A stretch of 64,000 nt of DNA, from NCBI GenBank assembly GCA_022820485.1, contig JAJEFJ010000071.1, forward strand, positions 1 through 64,000, in the 5' to 3' direction. This document shows, in pieces, positions 9,278 through 16,979 of this stretch. The stretch comes from Candidatus Latescibacterota bacterium (GTDB lineage: Bacteria; Latescibacterota; UBA2968; UBA8231). The stretch's first letter is position 1. The number at the start of each line of letters is the position of its first letter. The notes beneath the pieces are model-generated. The model saw nothing but the letters and a program-made list of their open reading frames with translations, did no database searches and was not told the DNA's origin. A program made the translations under genes and the position numbers.

Positions 9278-10133
9278 CGGCTTGGTCCAGTAGGATCTGC
9301 GCCTGTCTTTGGGCGGCGATGTTTTGCAAGGTAAGCTCCGGTACGGCGTCTGCCGAGCTGGTTAGGGCTTGGTTGAGCAGGGATTCGTACAGCACCCTGT
9401 CAAAAGTGTTCCGAGCATAGAATTTGGCCTTGGCTACGTACACCATGAGTACCTGTCCTTTGCCGATGGCCACGGCCCGGTCGAAGTGCTCGGCGGCCTT
9501 TTCCGGGTTGCCGCCCAACATCGGCGGCAGGGCTGCGTAATAGGATCCCAAAAAGACATGGGAAGTCCCGTATTGAAAGGTCTCGTCTTGGTCCACGATC
9601 CACTGCATGAGTTTGATAACTTTGGGCAATTCGGCTAGCGCCGCCATGGATTCAATGTTGGCACTAATCCAAGCTCCCCAACTCGAAGCGGCCCAAAACA
9701 CGACCGGCAGGTCTGAAGCCTCTAGGTCGTCGGTGACGCGGATAAATTCAGCATAGGGGGCTTGGAGCAAGTCTGGTTGGCTAAGGCGTAGAGCAAGGGC
9801 CTTGAGGCCGTTCACCTTGCCCCGGTGATACAGGTGCTTGGCCCGTTCGGGATCATCGACTTCGACCAAAGTGGCGTAGGAGGTATATATCTCAGCAGCA
9901 CTTAAGAGCAATTGCGGATCCTGCGGATTGGCCACCAACAGCCCTTCTAATAAGAGCAAGAAGGTAGGCACGCCCGAGGCGACCAAATCCAGGTCATCGT
10001 GGCGGGCTGTGGCCGCACTGACGTCCTCTATCAGCGATCCCACTAATGCGGACTGCAACCTAGCAGCGCACCCAAGCGGGCCAAAGGCGAGGGTCGTCAG
10101 CAAGAGCATTGTCAAGAGGTGTTTAGTTACCAT
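9264..10133 (-). CDS. tatT: TRAP-associated TPR lipoprotein (TatT family)
   Basis: A 289-aa protein with a lipoprotein signal peptide (lipobox LGC, Cys at about residue 22) and an alpha-helical, TPR-like body. Sequence and context match the T component of TatPT-type TRAP systems, first described for Treponema pallidum TP0956, where the trimeric TPR lipoprotein docks the substrate-binding protein and is thought to hand over hydrophobic ligands. It directly precedes dctP with overlapping reading frames, so this TRAP unit has four subunits. That suggests a ligand that crosses the periplasm in association with protein; that is inference. Confidence 0.85.
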   Translation of the reverse strand: MVTKHLLTMLLLTTLAFGPLGCAARLQSALVGSLIEDVSAATARHDDLDLVASGVPTFLLLLEGLLVANPQDPQLLLSAAEIYTSYATLVEVDDPERAKHLYHRGKVNGLKALALRLSQPDLLQAPYAEFIRVTDDLEASDLPVVFWAASSWGAWISANIESMAALAELPKVIKLMQWIVDQDETFQYGTSHVFLGSYYAALPPMLGGNPEKAAEHFDRAVAIGKGQVLMVYVAKAKFYARNTFDRVLYESLLNQALTSSADAVPELTLQNIAAQRQAQILLDQADDFF

Positions 10134-10176
10134 TCGGACTCAAAAAATCGGCTAAGAGGGGTTCCTTGTTGGTTTT

Positions 10177-11259
10177 CTAACCCCTAAGTCCGCGAGTTTT
10201 GTCACTGTCCATCTCCCCTTCAGGCTCTGTCGCTACGCGTAAGCACTGCCAAGGGTTGTCCTTTTCAGCGCAGGCCGCAAAAATTTCCAAGGCACTGGCC
10301 AAGTCCTCGCCGCGCACTCGATAAACAGCGGAAAAGAGCGTTAGATTGGCGTTGTAGCGACGATAAGACAGGAGGCGCGCATTGTTTAGTTCCCACTGGA
10401 GGAATCCATTGTAATAGTTGTGGGTGAACTGCGGTCTAATGAGGGCGAAATCCCGCTGGCGTTGGGCAAAAACGACCTGCCTGTCGCGGAGTACAACGCT
10501 GCGGAGCAAATCTAGTGAGTAGAGGCTGTCGAGCGCCGCGACGGTCTCAGCCATGAAGTGCCGAAAGAGCACCGCGTCTGCTCGGCGCGTCTCGGCCTGT
10601 TGCAAAAGCGGGGTATCGGCTCCGAAGTGCTGCGCCAAGAAGAGCAAGGACCCTTGACGGCCGACGAAGGTCGCCAAGCTCTCGTTGTAATCGGTCTGTC
10701 CTGGGGCATAGACGAGGGCATGCGTCAACTCGTGGAGGATCAAATCGGCTAGTTGATCGGGTGCGTAGCCGAGCATTGGGCTGAGAATTGGATCGGAAAA
10801 AAATCCCAAGGTACTGTAGGCACTGACTGGGCGGACAATCGCGTCGTACCCTGCGGCGGCGAGGGCATCGCGCTGTTCGTCAGCCAAATCGCGGCGAAAG
10901 AAACCTTTGTAGGGGACCTCGCCGACGAACGGAAAATCCCAAGTATAGGGTGCGAAGCGGTCGGGCGGACAAGCGCTGACATTCCAACTGATCGGACCGC
11001 CGCCCGTATCGTAGAAAGTCGTGTACTGATCGTCTGTTTTCAGCCCCACGCTTTCGGCGTAGCGACGAATGGCTTGAATCAGCTCCAGTTGTGTCCGGGT
11101 TTGCTCGGCCAAATTGGGGCGGGCGAGGAGGGTTTGGACTGAGATGCGCTTGTACACCACGCGGCTTTGGCCGCGGGCCAGATGCCAATAGTAATTGAGA
11201 TTGCAGCCACAAATGCCCAACAGACCAAGACCGATGAGAATTCGAAATAAAAGAGGCAT
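10177..11259 (-). CDS. Predicted aminopeptidase-like lipoprotein (COG4324/PF10023 type)
   Basis: The 360-aa product starts with a lipoprotein signal peptide (lipobox GICGC, Cys at 19). The zincin motif HELTHA with the downstream glutamate of NESLATFVG is clear at about residues 175-205, as in the predicted aminopeptidase family COG4324. The arrangement YYWHLARGQ at the start of the mature protein is also typical. It is probably anchored to the inner leaflet of the outer membrane. The substrate is unknown. It precedes tatT by 43 bases; a 7-bp hairpin (AGGGGTT/AACCCCT) at its stop codon may lower readthrough into the TRAP operon. Confidence 0.8.
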   Translation of the reverse strand: MPLLFRILIGLGLLGICGCNLNYYWHLARGQSRVVYKRISVQTLLARPNLAEQTRTQLELIQAIRRYAESVGLKTDDQYTTFYDTGGGPISWNVSACPPDRFAPYTWDFPFVGEVPYKGFFRRDLADEQRDALAAAGYDAIVRPVSAYSTLGFFSDPILSPMLGYAPDQLADLILHELTHALVYAPGQTDYNESLATFVGRQGSLLFLAQHFGADTPLLQQAETRRADAVLFRHFMAETVAALDSLYSLDLLRSVVLRDRQVVFAQRQRDFALIRPQFTHNYYNGFLQWELNNARLLSYRRYNANLTLFSAVYRVRGEDLASALEIFAACAEKDNPWQCLRVATEPEGEMDSDKTRGLRG

Positions 11260-11310
11260 CCGCGGCCAACAGCCACTTGTGCGTCTTAATCGGAGAGCGA
11301 GCCAGCCAAC

Positions 11311-11796
11311 CTAGGGTTTGCTGACGATCTTTTCTCCATCGAAGATCACATTGCCTTCTTTGTCGAGGACGCGACCGTCGCTGGTAAACTCATACTTCAT
11401 GGATTGACCCAAGGTCAGGCGGCGTTGTACTTGTTTTAAGTCTTGGTATTTCTCGATTAGCTTTTCAATCGGCCCCTCAAACGAAGTCTGCTGCCGCTTA
11501 GGGCGATCCTTGTTATGGGCAGCCCGCTCTTCCGCCGTCATAATGGGCAGGCGCTCGGCAGCGGGGGTGAACCGCCCGGCCATGGCCTGTTGGCGGCGAT
11601 ACTTCTCGTGGCGCTTTTCCGACTCGGTCAGCATTTCTTCGGGAACGGTCTCGAAGCTGGTATCTTGATCCGTTCCTTGTTCCCGGCGTTTTTGCTGTTC
11701 TTCTTGGACCTCGCGCGAAAGGCGCTGTTGGCGCTCCTGATCCAAGCTAGTGTCGGTGCCTAATCTCCGCAGTACATGTCGTGCGGCCTTGTTCAT
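11311..11796 (-). CDS. Hydrophilic, charged protein of unknown function
   Basis: I do not recognise this 161-aa protein. It is very rich in Glu, Lys, Arg and Gln, with a stretch at about residues 20-75 likely to form a long helix or coiled coil, and a short C-terminal beta-rich tail around SDGRVLDKEGNVIFDGEKIV. There is no signal peptide, membrane segment or Cys. It is transcribed away from mreB across a 200-bp divergent region and precedes the aminopeptidase-like lipoprotein on the same strand. Coding bias and clean start context support a real gene. Confidence 0.65.
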   Translation of the reverse strand: MNKAARHVLRRLGTDTSLDQERQQRLSREVQEEQQKRREQGTDQDTSFETVPEEMLTESEKRHEKYRRQQAMAGRFTPAAERLPIMTAEERAAHNKDRPKRQQTSFEGPIEKLIEKYQDLKQVQRRLTLGQSMKYEFTSDGRVLDKEGNVIFDGEKIVSKP

Positions 11797-11878
11797 AGGA
11801 ATGGGCTACCTCCCTGAAAATTGCGTGCGGTTGTGTTCACAATTGGTTAGCGCTAGAAAATATAAGGGGGCGGATGAT

Positions 11879-11908
11879 TTGGCAAATCCAAATCACCTTA
11901 GTTATTAT
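11879..11908 (+). promoter_or_regulatory. Probable sigma70-type promoter of mreBC
   Basis: TTGGCA (5 of 6 to the -35 consensus), an 18-base spacer and TATTAT (5 of 6 to -10) lie about 90 bases before mreB. The -35 is embedded in an 8-bp palindrome, TGATTTGG-CAAAT-CCAAATCA (11875-11895), which could be an operator. The remaining leader holds no gene. Confidence 0.5.
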
Positions 11909-11997
11909 AGATAGATACCAACGGATGCTCTCGATGCCGGGGAGCTCAATACCAAGGCTACAGAGTCGAGATTTAACTTTTTGGATGGAGATACAGG

Positions 11998-13017
11998 ATG
12001 AGCGTTTTTTCGCGTTTTTTTTCGCATGAGATAGGTATAGACTTGGGCACCGCCAATACCTTGGTGTATGTCAAAGGCAAGGGAATCGTCCTCAACGAAC
12101 CCTCGGTTGTCGCCCGCCAAGTCTCCACCCAAAAAGTTATTGCCGTCGGCGCAGAGGCCAAGGAAATGATGGGGCGTGAAAACGCTGGGATTCAAATAAT
12201 TCGCCCCTTGAAAGACGGCGTTATAGCTGACTTTGAAGTTACCGAAGAGATGATTCGCAGCTTTATCCGCAAGGTAAAAAAGAACAAACTTTTTGTGCGG
12301 CCCAAGATCGTGGTAGCGGTCCCGGCAGGCAGCACTGAAGTAGAGAAGCGGGCCGTGCGGAACTCCTGCGAGCGCGTGGGGGCCAGAGAAGTCCATCTGG
12401 TCAGCGAGCCGATGGCCGCAGCTATCGGCATGGGATTACCCGTTCACCAAGCCGTCGGCTCAATGGTTATCGATATTGGTGGCGGGACGACGGAGGTTGC
12501 TGTAATTGCTCTTTCAGGTCTAGTCGAACACGAATCGCTGCGGGTAGCTGGGGAAGCTATGGATCAGTCAATTTCCGAGTGGATGCGCAGAAAGCACAAC
12601 CTGCTTATCGGCATTCAAGGTGCCGAGAGCATCAAGTGGAAAATCGGGTCGGCGACGGAATTGGAAGTAGAAGAGAGTGTGCCGGTGCGCGGTCGCGACA
12701 CCGTAGCCGGGCTACCCAAAGTTATGCAAGTAGATTCAGTTGAGATACGAGAAGCCCTATCCGGTTCCGTGGCTCAAATTGTCGCCAGCGTGCGCCGAGT
12801 GCTGGAGAGAATGCCGCCCGAATTGGCGGCAGATATCCTCGATAGAGGCATGGTGCTTTGCGGTGGTGGGAGCATGCTACGGGGGCTGAGAGAACACCTG
12901 CTTGAGGCGACGAATTTGCCTACGTATGTCGATAGTGAAGATCCCCTCTCGGCCGTAGTGCGGGGCAATGCTCGCATTCTCGAAGAGTTTGATAACTACC
13001 GCCAAGTTTTGCTCTAA
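11998..13017 (+). CDS. mreB: Rod shape-determining actin homologue MreB
   Basis: Bacterial actin that polymerises on the inner membrane and guides lateral-wall peptidoglycan synthesis. Diagnostic ATP-binding motifs are GIDLGTANTLVYVKGKGIV near the N-terminus (phosphate 1) and VIDIGGGTTEVAVIALSG (phosphate 2), with LCGGGSMLRGL in the C-terminal adenosine region. The first ten residues (MSVFSRFFSH) form the usual membrane-binding amphipathic start. At 339 aa it is full length. A GGAG site lies about 9 bases upstream. mreC follows after 8 bases, so the organism is probably rod-shaped. Confidence 0.97.
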   Translation: MSVFSRFFSHEIGIDLGTANTLVYVKGKGIVLNEPSVVARQVSTQKVIAVGAEAKEMMGRENAGIQIIRPLKDGVIADFEVTEEMIRSFIRKVKKNKLFVRPKIVVAVPAGSTEVEKRAVRNSCERVGAREVHLVSEPMAAAIGMGLPVHQAVGSMVIDIGGGTTEVAVIALSGLVEHESLRVAGEAMDQSISEWMRRKHNLLIGIQGAESIKWKIGSATELEVEESVPVRGRDTVAGLPKVMQVDSVEIREALSGSVAQIVASVRRVLERMPPELAADILDRGMVLCGGGSMLRGLREHLLEATNLPTYVDSEDPLSAVVRGNARILEEFDNYRQVLL

Positions 13018-13025
13018 CTTAAGTT

Positions 13026-13787
13026 ATGACCAATACTCGGGAGCTCATCGTCATTGGACTCGCTTTTGTCTGCGCCTTGATTTTGATGGGCTTACCTACA
13101 TCCTATAAGACCTCTATCGCCGAGCGCTGCCAAGCCGGTTTAGCGGCATCAGGACAAGCACTATTTTCGCGTGTCATCCGCTCTACGCGCGACGAGGAAA
13201 AGAGCCGTTTTCTCCTAACTCAAAACGTAGCCCTAGCCCTTGACAACATGCAGCTCCAGGAAGCTGGATGGGAAAATATGCGCCTGCGCAAGGCCTTGGC
13301 CTTTCGGCCGCTAGACGGGGGCACGCCCGTTATTTCCGCCGAGGTGATCGGCCGCGACCCCGACCACGTTTACGACGCGGTCGTCATCAACGTTGGTCGC
13401 GACCACGGCGTAGATAAGGATATGCCCGTGGTGACACCTGAAGGGCTCGTCGGTCACATCGCCCAAGTTGGCGGATCGGATTCGGTCGTACAGTTGTTGA
13501 TGCGCACGAGAGTGAGTGCTTTGATCCAAACGACGCGCGCCCAAGGCATCGTCTCGTGGATCGACGGCCAGTTCCGGTTGCGATTCGTCGAATCGAGCAA
13601 CTTGGTGCGGGAGGGCGATTTAGTCGTATCATCGGGGTTGGGCGGGCGATACCCCAAGGGCGTACCGATTGGCACGGTGGTGGAGGTGAATCAGGAGAAA
13701 CGAGCCCCGGTCTTTTTGCGGGTTGTCCTCAAGTCGATTGTAGATTTCTCTGTCCTTGAAGAGGTTTTTGTACTCGGCAAAAACTAA
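13026..13787 (+). CDS. mreC: Rod shape-determining protein MreC
   Basis: Inner-membrane protein with a single N-terminal transmembrane helix (about residues 7-24), a coiled-coil segment, and the periplasmic MreC core (VIGRDPDHVYDAVVINVGRDHGVDKDMPVV region) that links MreB to the elongation penicillin-binding proteins. At 253 aa it is slightly short but complete. It is cotranscribed with mreB. Unusually, mreD, mrdA and rodA do not follow: the next gene is an HU protein with its own promoter. Confidence 0.93.
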   Translation: MTNTRELIVIGLAFVCALILMGLPTSYKTSIAERCQAGLAASGQALFSRVIRSTRDEEKSRFLLTQNVALALDNMQLQEAGWENMRLRKALAFRPLDGGTPVISAEVIGRDPDHVYDAVVINVGRDHGVDKDMPVVTPEGLVGHIAQVGGSDSVVQLLMRTRVSALIQTTRAQGIVSWIDGQFRLRFVESSNLVREGDLVVSSGLGGRYPKGVPIGTVVEVNQEKRAPVFLRVVLKSIVDFSVLEEVFVLGKN

Positions 13788-13803
13788 GAGAGTGCCGCTC
13801 GCC

Positions 13804-13832
13804 TTGACAGGGCATAAGCCGTGCCATATCCT
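13804..13832 (+). promoter_or_regulatory. Strong sigma70-type promoter of the HU/tRNA unit
   Basis: A perfect -35 hexamer TTGACA, an exact 17-base spacer and TATCCT as -10 lie 17 bases after mreC, about 62 bases before the HU start codon. The same layout recurs before the BMC gene and the tRNA-Gly gene. With the terminator near 14.63 kb it would define one transcript carrying HU, the small basic gene and three tRNAs. Confidence 0.65.
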
Positions 13833-13894
13833 TTAAAACTACTTGTTGGCGTGATAGTTACGCAATTTCAACCCATCCGAATGAGAGTGCGGTC

Positions 13895-14236
13895 TTGACG
13901 AAAGCTGATATCGTGCGTCTAATCGCCGAGGGGACGGGGCTTACCAAGACGGATACTGCGGCTGTGGTTGATGGCTTTATTGAATCCGTAGTCGAGGCTT
14001 TGGAACGGGAAGACCACATTGAAATTCGTGGTTTTGGCACCTTCAAAGTAGTAGAGCGCGCACCGCGCACCGGTCGCAATCCACGCACGGGTGCCGAAGT
14101 AAAAATCGCTGGTCGCAAGGCCCCGACATTTAAGCCCTCAAAGGAATTGCGGGCGCGTGTCAATGGGGAAAACGCAGAGGACAAAGGTCCAGGAGATAGA
14201 AAAGATGCCCTGTGGCAGAAAGAGAAAGCGGCATAA
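13895..14236 (+). CDS. HU/IHF-family DNA-binding protein
   Basis: Nucleoid-associated protein that bends DNA as a dimer. The beta-arm signature is clear: IRGFGTFKVVERAPRTGRNPRTGAEV at about residues 45-70 (key residues GFGTF and RNPRTG). Length is 113 aa against the usual 90-95, because of a hydrophilic C-terminal tail after FKPSKELR. The start is TTG; no ATG or GTG is available in frame nearby. The tail-coding bases overlap the start of the next small gene in another frame. A second paralogue is found near 57.5 kb. Confidence 0.92.
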   Translation: MTKADIVRLIAEGTGLTKTDTAAVVDGFIESVVEALEREDHIEIRGFGTFKVVERAPRTGRNPRTGAEVKIAGRKAPTFKPSKELRARVNGENAEDKGPGDRKDALWQKEKAA

Positions 14237-14297
14237 GATCGCTACGCACAAGCGCAAGAAGAGATTGCGCAAGAATCGACACAAGAAGAACGTCTAG
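14205..14297 (+). CDS. Small basic AURKAIP1/COX24-domain (mS38-like) protein, 30 aa
   Basis: A 30-residue protein, MPCGRKRKRHKIATHKRKKR followed by a short tail LRKNRHKKNV, with 18 Lys/Arg/His. It matches the small AURKAIP1/COX24-domain proteins annotated in many bacteria, related to mitochondrial ribosomal protein mS38 and actinobacterial bS22, which bind the small ribosomal subunit at rRNA. A good AGGAGAT ribosome site lies 8 bases before the ATG. It overlaps the last 32 bases of the HU gene in another frame and ends 5 bases before a tRNA, so HU, this gene and the tRNAs are probably one transcript. Confidence 0.82.
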   Translation: MPCGRKRKRHKIATHKRKKRLRKNRHKKNV

Positions 14298-14302
14298 GCT
14301 AG

Positions 14303-14379
14303 GGGCTAATAGCTCAGCTGGATAGAGCGCCGGTCTCCGGAACCGGAGGTCCCAGGTTCGAATCCTGGTTAGCTCACCA
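14303..14379 (+). tRNA. tRNA-Arg (anticodon CCG)
   Basis: Full cloverleaf: acceptor GGGCTAA/TTAGCTC with one G-U pair, D arm GCTC/GAGC, anticodon stem CCGGT/ACCGG with loop CTCCGGA (anticodon CCG, reading CGG), T arm CCAGG-TTCGAAT-CCTGG, discriminator A and encoded CCA. Confidence 0.95.
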
Positions 14380-14412
14380 TTTTGTCGTCAGAGTATGGTC
14401 GGATAATTGAGT

Positions 14413-14490
14413 CGGGGTGTGGCGCAGCCCGGCTAGCGCGCTTCCTTGGGGTGGAAGAGGTCGCTGGTTCAAATCCAGTCACCCCGACCA
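14413..14490 (+). tRNA. tRNA-Pro (anticodon GGG)
   Basis: Acceptor CGGGGTG/CACCCCG, D arm GCGC/GCGC, anticodon stem CTTCC/GGAAG with loop TTGGGGT (anticodon GGG, reading CCC and CCU), T arm CTGG-type with TTCAAAT loop, discriminator A and encoded CCA. The C1 start is typical of proline tRNAs. Confidence 0.95.
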
Positions 14491-14534
14491 TTTTTTATAG
14501 TAGTATAGAGATTGTAGCTTTTATTTGCCCACGT

Positions 14535-14612
14535 CGGGGTGTAGCGCAGCCCGGCTAGCGCACCTGCTTCGGGAGCAGGGGGTCGCCGGTTCAAATCCGG
14601 CCACCCCGACCA
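14535..14612 (+). tRNA. tRNA-Pro (anticodon CGG)
   Basis: Nearly the same body as the previous gene (acceptor CGGGGTG/CACCCCG, D arm identical), but the anticodon stem CCTGC/GCAGG carries loop TTCGGGA, anticodon CGG, reading CCG. CCA is encoded. The pair looks like a local duplication with a changed anticodon arm. Confidence 0.95.
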
Positions 14613-14614
14613 CG

Positions 14615-14655
14615 AATTAAGTCCCTGTGAGCTTTTGACTTACAGGGACTTAATT
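14615..14655 (+). terminator. Terminator of the HU/tRNA transcript
   Basis: A perfect 14-bp stem (AATTAAGTCCCTGT with ACAGGGACTTAATT), extended by three more pairs, closes a 7-base loop. It is followed by an AT-rich run. It lies 3 bases after the last tRNA and 18 bases before ychF. Confidence 0.85.
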
Positions 14656-14672
14656 TATTTGCAATATGAGAT

Positions 14673-15764
14673 ATGGCTCTTTCCATCGGCATAATCGGCT
14701 TGCCCAATGTGGGCAAATCAACGCTCTTCAATGCGCTGACAGGAGATGGGGCCGAGGTATCTAATTACCCATTTTGCACAGTGGCCCCCAATGTAGGTAC
14801 CGTCGAGGTGCCGGATCCGCGCTTGGAGCGGCTAAGCGAAGTTATTCAGCCGCAATCTACAACGCCTACGAGCATCCGCTTTGTCGATATTGCTGGACTG
14901 GTGCGGGGCGCGAACCAAGGGGCTGGGTTGGGCAATCAATTCCTCGCCCACATCAGAGATGTCGATGCCCTAGTTCACGTGGTGCGCTGTTTTGACGACG
15001 AGCAGATAAGCCATGTAGATGGGGCAATTGACCCTTTGCGCGATATTGAGATCATTGAAACGGAGTTGCTGCTGGCTGATTTGGCGGTGATGGAAAAGGC
15101 CGTACCCCATTTAGACAAAGTGGTCCGCTCTGAGCCGCGTAGCACGCGCGCACAAGAGTTGGCGGCCTGCGCCAAGGTCTTAGCGGGATTGCAGCGCGGA
15201 ATGGGTGCGGCGATGATGGGGTTGACCCCAGAAGAAAGGGACGCACTCGCTACGTATAGCTTGCTAACGGCAAAGCCGGTGCTTTATGCGGCCAACGTCG
15301 GGGAAGTAGAAGCTGGCGTACCGGGGCCGTGGGTGGATCGGCTGGTCGAACGCTATGGAGCGGACCAAGTGCTGGTCATCTCGGCGCAGCTCGAAGCAGA
15401 GATCGCTGGTCTGAGCCAAGAGGAACGAGCGGAGTTCAACCGAGAGTTGGGACTGGAACACGGGGGGATAGAGCGCTTAGTCCAGGCCGGATACAAGCTG
15501 CTGGATCTGATCGCCTTCTACACGCTCGCCAACGGCAAGCTACAGGCTTGGCAGTTGCCGCGCGGGGAAAAAGCACCTAAAGCAGCCGGGCGGATCCACA
15601 CGGACATGGAGAGGGGGTTCATCCGCGCCGAGCTGGCCTCTTGTGAGCAGCTAATTACTATAGGGGGCTGGTCACCGCTGAAAGCAGCCGGACAATTGCG
15701 CAGTGAAGGCCGGGATTACGTCGTCGCTGATGGGGATGTCATCACCTTTCTTTTTAAGGCTTGA
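14673..15764 (+). CDS. ychF: Ribosome-binding ATPase YchF (Obg-related)
   Basis: Conserved P-loop NTPase that binds ribosomes and prefers ATP over GTP; it is linked to stress and translation control. Walker A is GLPNVGKSTLFNALT (residues 8-22), followed by NYPFCTVAPNVG. The usual NKxD motif is replaced by the family's ANVGE (around residue 210), which fits ATP use. The C-terminal TGS domain includes GWSPLKAAGQLRSEGRDYVV. Length of 363 aa is standard. The start context contains only a weak GAG ribosome site. Confidence 0.96.
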   Translation: MALSIGIIGLPNVGKSTLFNALTGDGAEVSNYPFCTVAPNVGTVEVPDPRLERLSEVIQPQSTTPTSIRFVDIAGLVRGANQGAGLGNQFLAHIRDVDALVHVVRCFDDEQISHVDGAIDPLRDIEIIETELLLADLAVMEKAVPHLDKVVRSEPRSTRAQELAACAKVLAGLQRGMGAAMMGLTPEERDALATYSLLTAKPVLYAANVGEVEAGVPGPWVDRLVERYGADQVLVISAQLEAEIAGLSQEERAEFNRELGLEHGGIERLVQAGYKLLDLIAFYTLANGKLQAWQLPRGEKAPKAAGRIHTDMERGFIRAELASCEQLITIGGWSPLKAAGQLRSEGRDYVVADGDVITFLFKA

Positions 15765-15802
15765 AGCCTAGAAGCATCGCCTTGGGGAACGCCTTTTGTG
15801 TT

Positions 15803-15831
15803 TTGACGGAAGGGGTTAGGTCGCCTATCTT
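15803..15831 (+). promoter_or_regulatory. Sigma70-type promoter before the microcompartment shell gene
   Basis: TTGACG, a 17-base spacer and TATCTT, about 30 bases before the BMC start codon. Quality is comparable to the HU promoter and suggests the shell gene heads its own transcript with the two genes behind it. Confidence 0.6.
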
Positions 15832-15861
15832 CTGCCGTTTAAACAAGAGCGAAACAGACCA

Positions 15862-16155
15862 ATGGGACGCGCCTTAGGCATGATTGAAACCCGCGGTTGG
15901 GTGGCTATGGTCGAAGCGGCAGACGGAATGGTCAAAGCCGCTGATGTCGAGATGGTCGGCTGGCAGCAAGTAGGCGGTGGGCTAGTCTCGGTCATCGTCT
16001 GTGGAGATGTGGCCGCTGTGCGCGCAGCTATCGAAGCTGGTGCCGTGGCCGCAGCGAGTGCAGGTGAAATAGTCGCGCTCAGCATCATTCCCCGGCCGCA
16101 TGAGAGCACGGAAGCTGCCTTATCCCTAATCCACCTCCCGGCAACTGCATGGTAA
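15862..16155 (+). CDS. Bacterial microcompartment (BMC-H) shell protein
   Basis: A 97-aa single-BMC-domain protein, the size of PduA/EutM/CcmK hexamer subunits that tile the shell of metabolic compartments. The opening ALGMIETRGWVAMVEAADGMVKAADV and the pore segment QQVGGGLVSVIVCGDVAAVRAAIEAG are diagnostic (long stretches cited only as landmarks); the VGGGL loop would line the hexamer pore. No other shell gene (BMC-T or BMC-P pentamer) is in the window, so this may be a satellite locus. It overlaps the next gene by 7 bases, and the third gene of the unit is a class II aldolase of the type used in fucose/rhamnose microcompartments. Confidence 0.93.
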   Translation: MGRALGMIETRGWVAMVEAADGMVKAADVEMVGWQQVGGGLVSVIVCGDVAAVRAAIEAGAVAAASAGEIVALSIIPRPHESTEAALSLIHLPATAW

Positions 16156-16979
16156 TTGGGGCAAAAATCATCTTGGCAACGGCTCTACTGGGCTGGGCTG
16201 CATGGTACCTTGAACCGACTGAGTTGCTTGCAGCCGCTGGGCAGGTCGGTAGGGATAAAGTGCTCATCTGCGGGGCCATTGCCCTAGTGGGCATCGGCGT
16301 GCAATGGATGAAGTGGCAGCTATTGTTGCGCGACCAAATCCCGGAGGCCAATAGGCGCGATGCACTCTATTCGTTGCTGGGTGGTGCTGCCCTCGGTCTG
16401 GTGACACCAAGCCGTTTGGGCGAGTTGGGCCGCGGCGTTTTCTTGGGGCGGAGCCGGGCCAAGGCCGCGTTGCTGACGGCCGTGGACAAGTTGAGTTCGG
16501 CCGCGGTCACGTTGGGCTTGGGGGCCGTAGCCGCGTGGATTTTATGGCCCCAACTCAGGGGGTTTTTGCTGTTGCTATGCTGCATCCTCGGCGCACTGCT
16601 GTATTGGGGCTGGTGCCGCTGGAAAGCGAGCGAGCCGATTGCATGGGGGGCTATCGCCGGATTATCCGTCTTGTTCAACGTGGTATTCATGGCGCAATTT
16701 TTCTATTTGGTTACCGCCAGTGTGGCCGCCAGCTCAGCGGTTGTGTTGGCGGTGCCGGTGATATTTGCCCTGAAAACCCTGTTGCCCTTGGGGTTTTTAG
16801 ATCTAGGAGTCCGCGAGGCCGCGGCCATTCTGGTGTTTAGCAGCCTCGGCTTAGAGCCGCAACCTGCTTTTGTGGCCAGTATCCTGATTTTTGTCTGCAA
16901 TGTGTGCTTGCCGGCTGGTTTGGGCTGGCTGTGGATTGGTAGCCGCCGACTGCGGATGATGGGAAAGGTCGCCTTATGA
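16149..16979 (+). CDS. Flippase-like integral membrane protein (LPG synthase TM / UPF0104 family)
   Basis: A 276-aa protein with about eight hydrophobic helices. The segment ALGLVTPSRLGELGRGVFLGR around residues 78-98 is the conserved core of the lysylphosphatidylglycerol-synthase transmembrane/AglD-like family (PF03706), members of which are linked to lipid or lipid-linked sugar flipping. It lacks the cytoplasmic aminoacyl-transfer domain of MprF. It is wedged between a shell gene and an aldolase with overlaps at both ends (7 and 4 bases), so it is translated with them. Its role in that setting is unclear. Confidence 0.75.
   Translation: MVIGAKIILATALLGWAAWYLEPTELLAAAGQVGRDKVLICGAIALVGIGVQWMKWQLLLRDQIPEANRRDALYSLLGGAALGLVTPSRLGELGRGVFLGRSRAKAALLTAVDKLSSAAVTLGLGAVAAWILWPQLRGFLLLLCCILGALLYWGWCRWKASEPIAWGAIAGLSVLFNVVFMAQFFYLVTASVAASSAVVLAVPVIFALKTLLPLGFLDLGVREAAAILVFSSLGLEPQPAFVASILIFVCNVCLPAGLGWLWIGSRRLRMMGKVAL

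Noticed and set aside
10141-10185. Hairpin AGGGGTT/AACCCCT as a full terminator before tatT
   Set aside because: The T-run begins about nine bases after the stem, too far for a standard intrinsic terminator; at most it reduces readthrough.
14413-14612. Two near-identical tRNA-Pro genes read as a CRISPR-like or repeat element
   Set aside because: Both fold as complete tRNAs with different anticodons; no array of repeats and spacers exists in the window.
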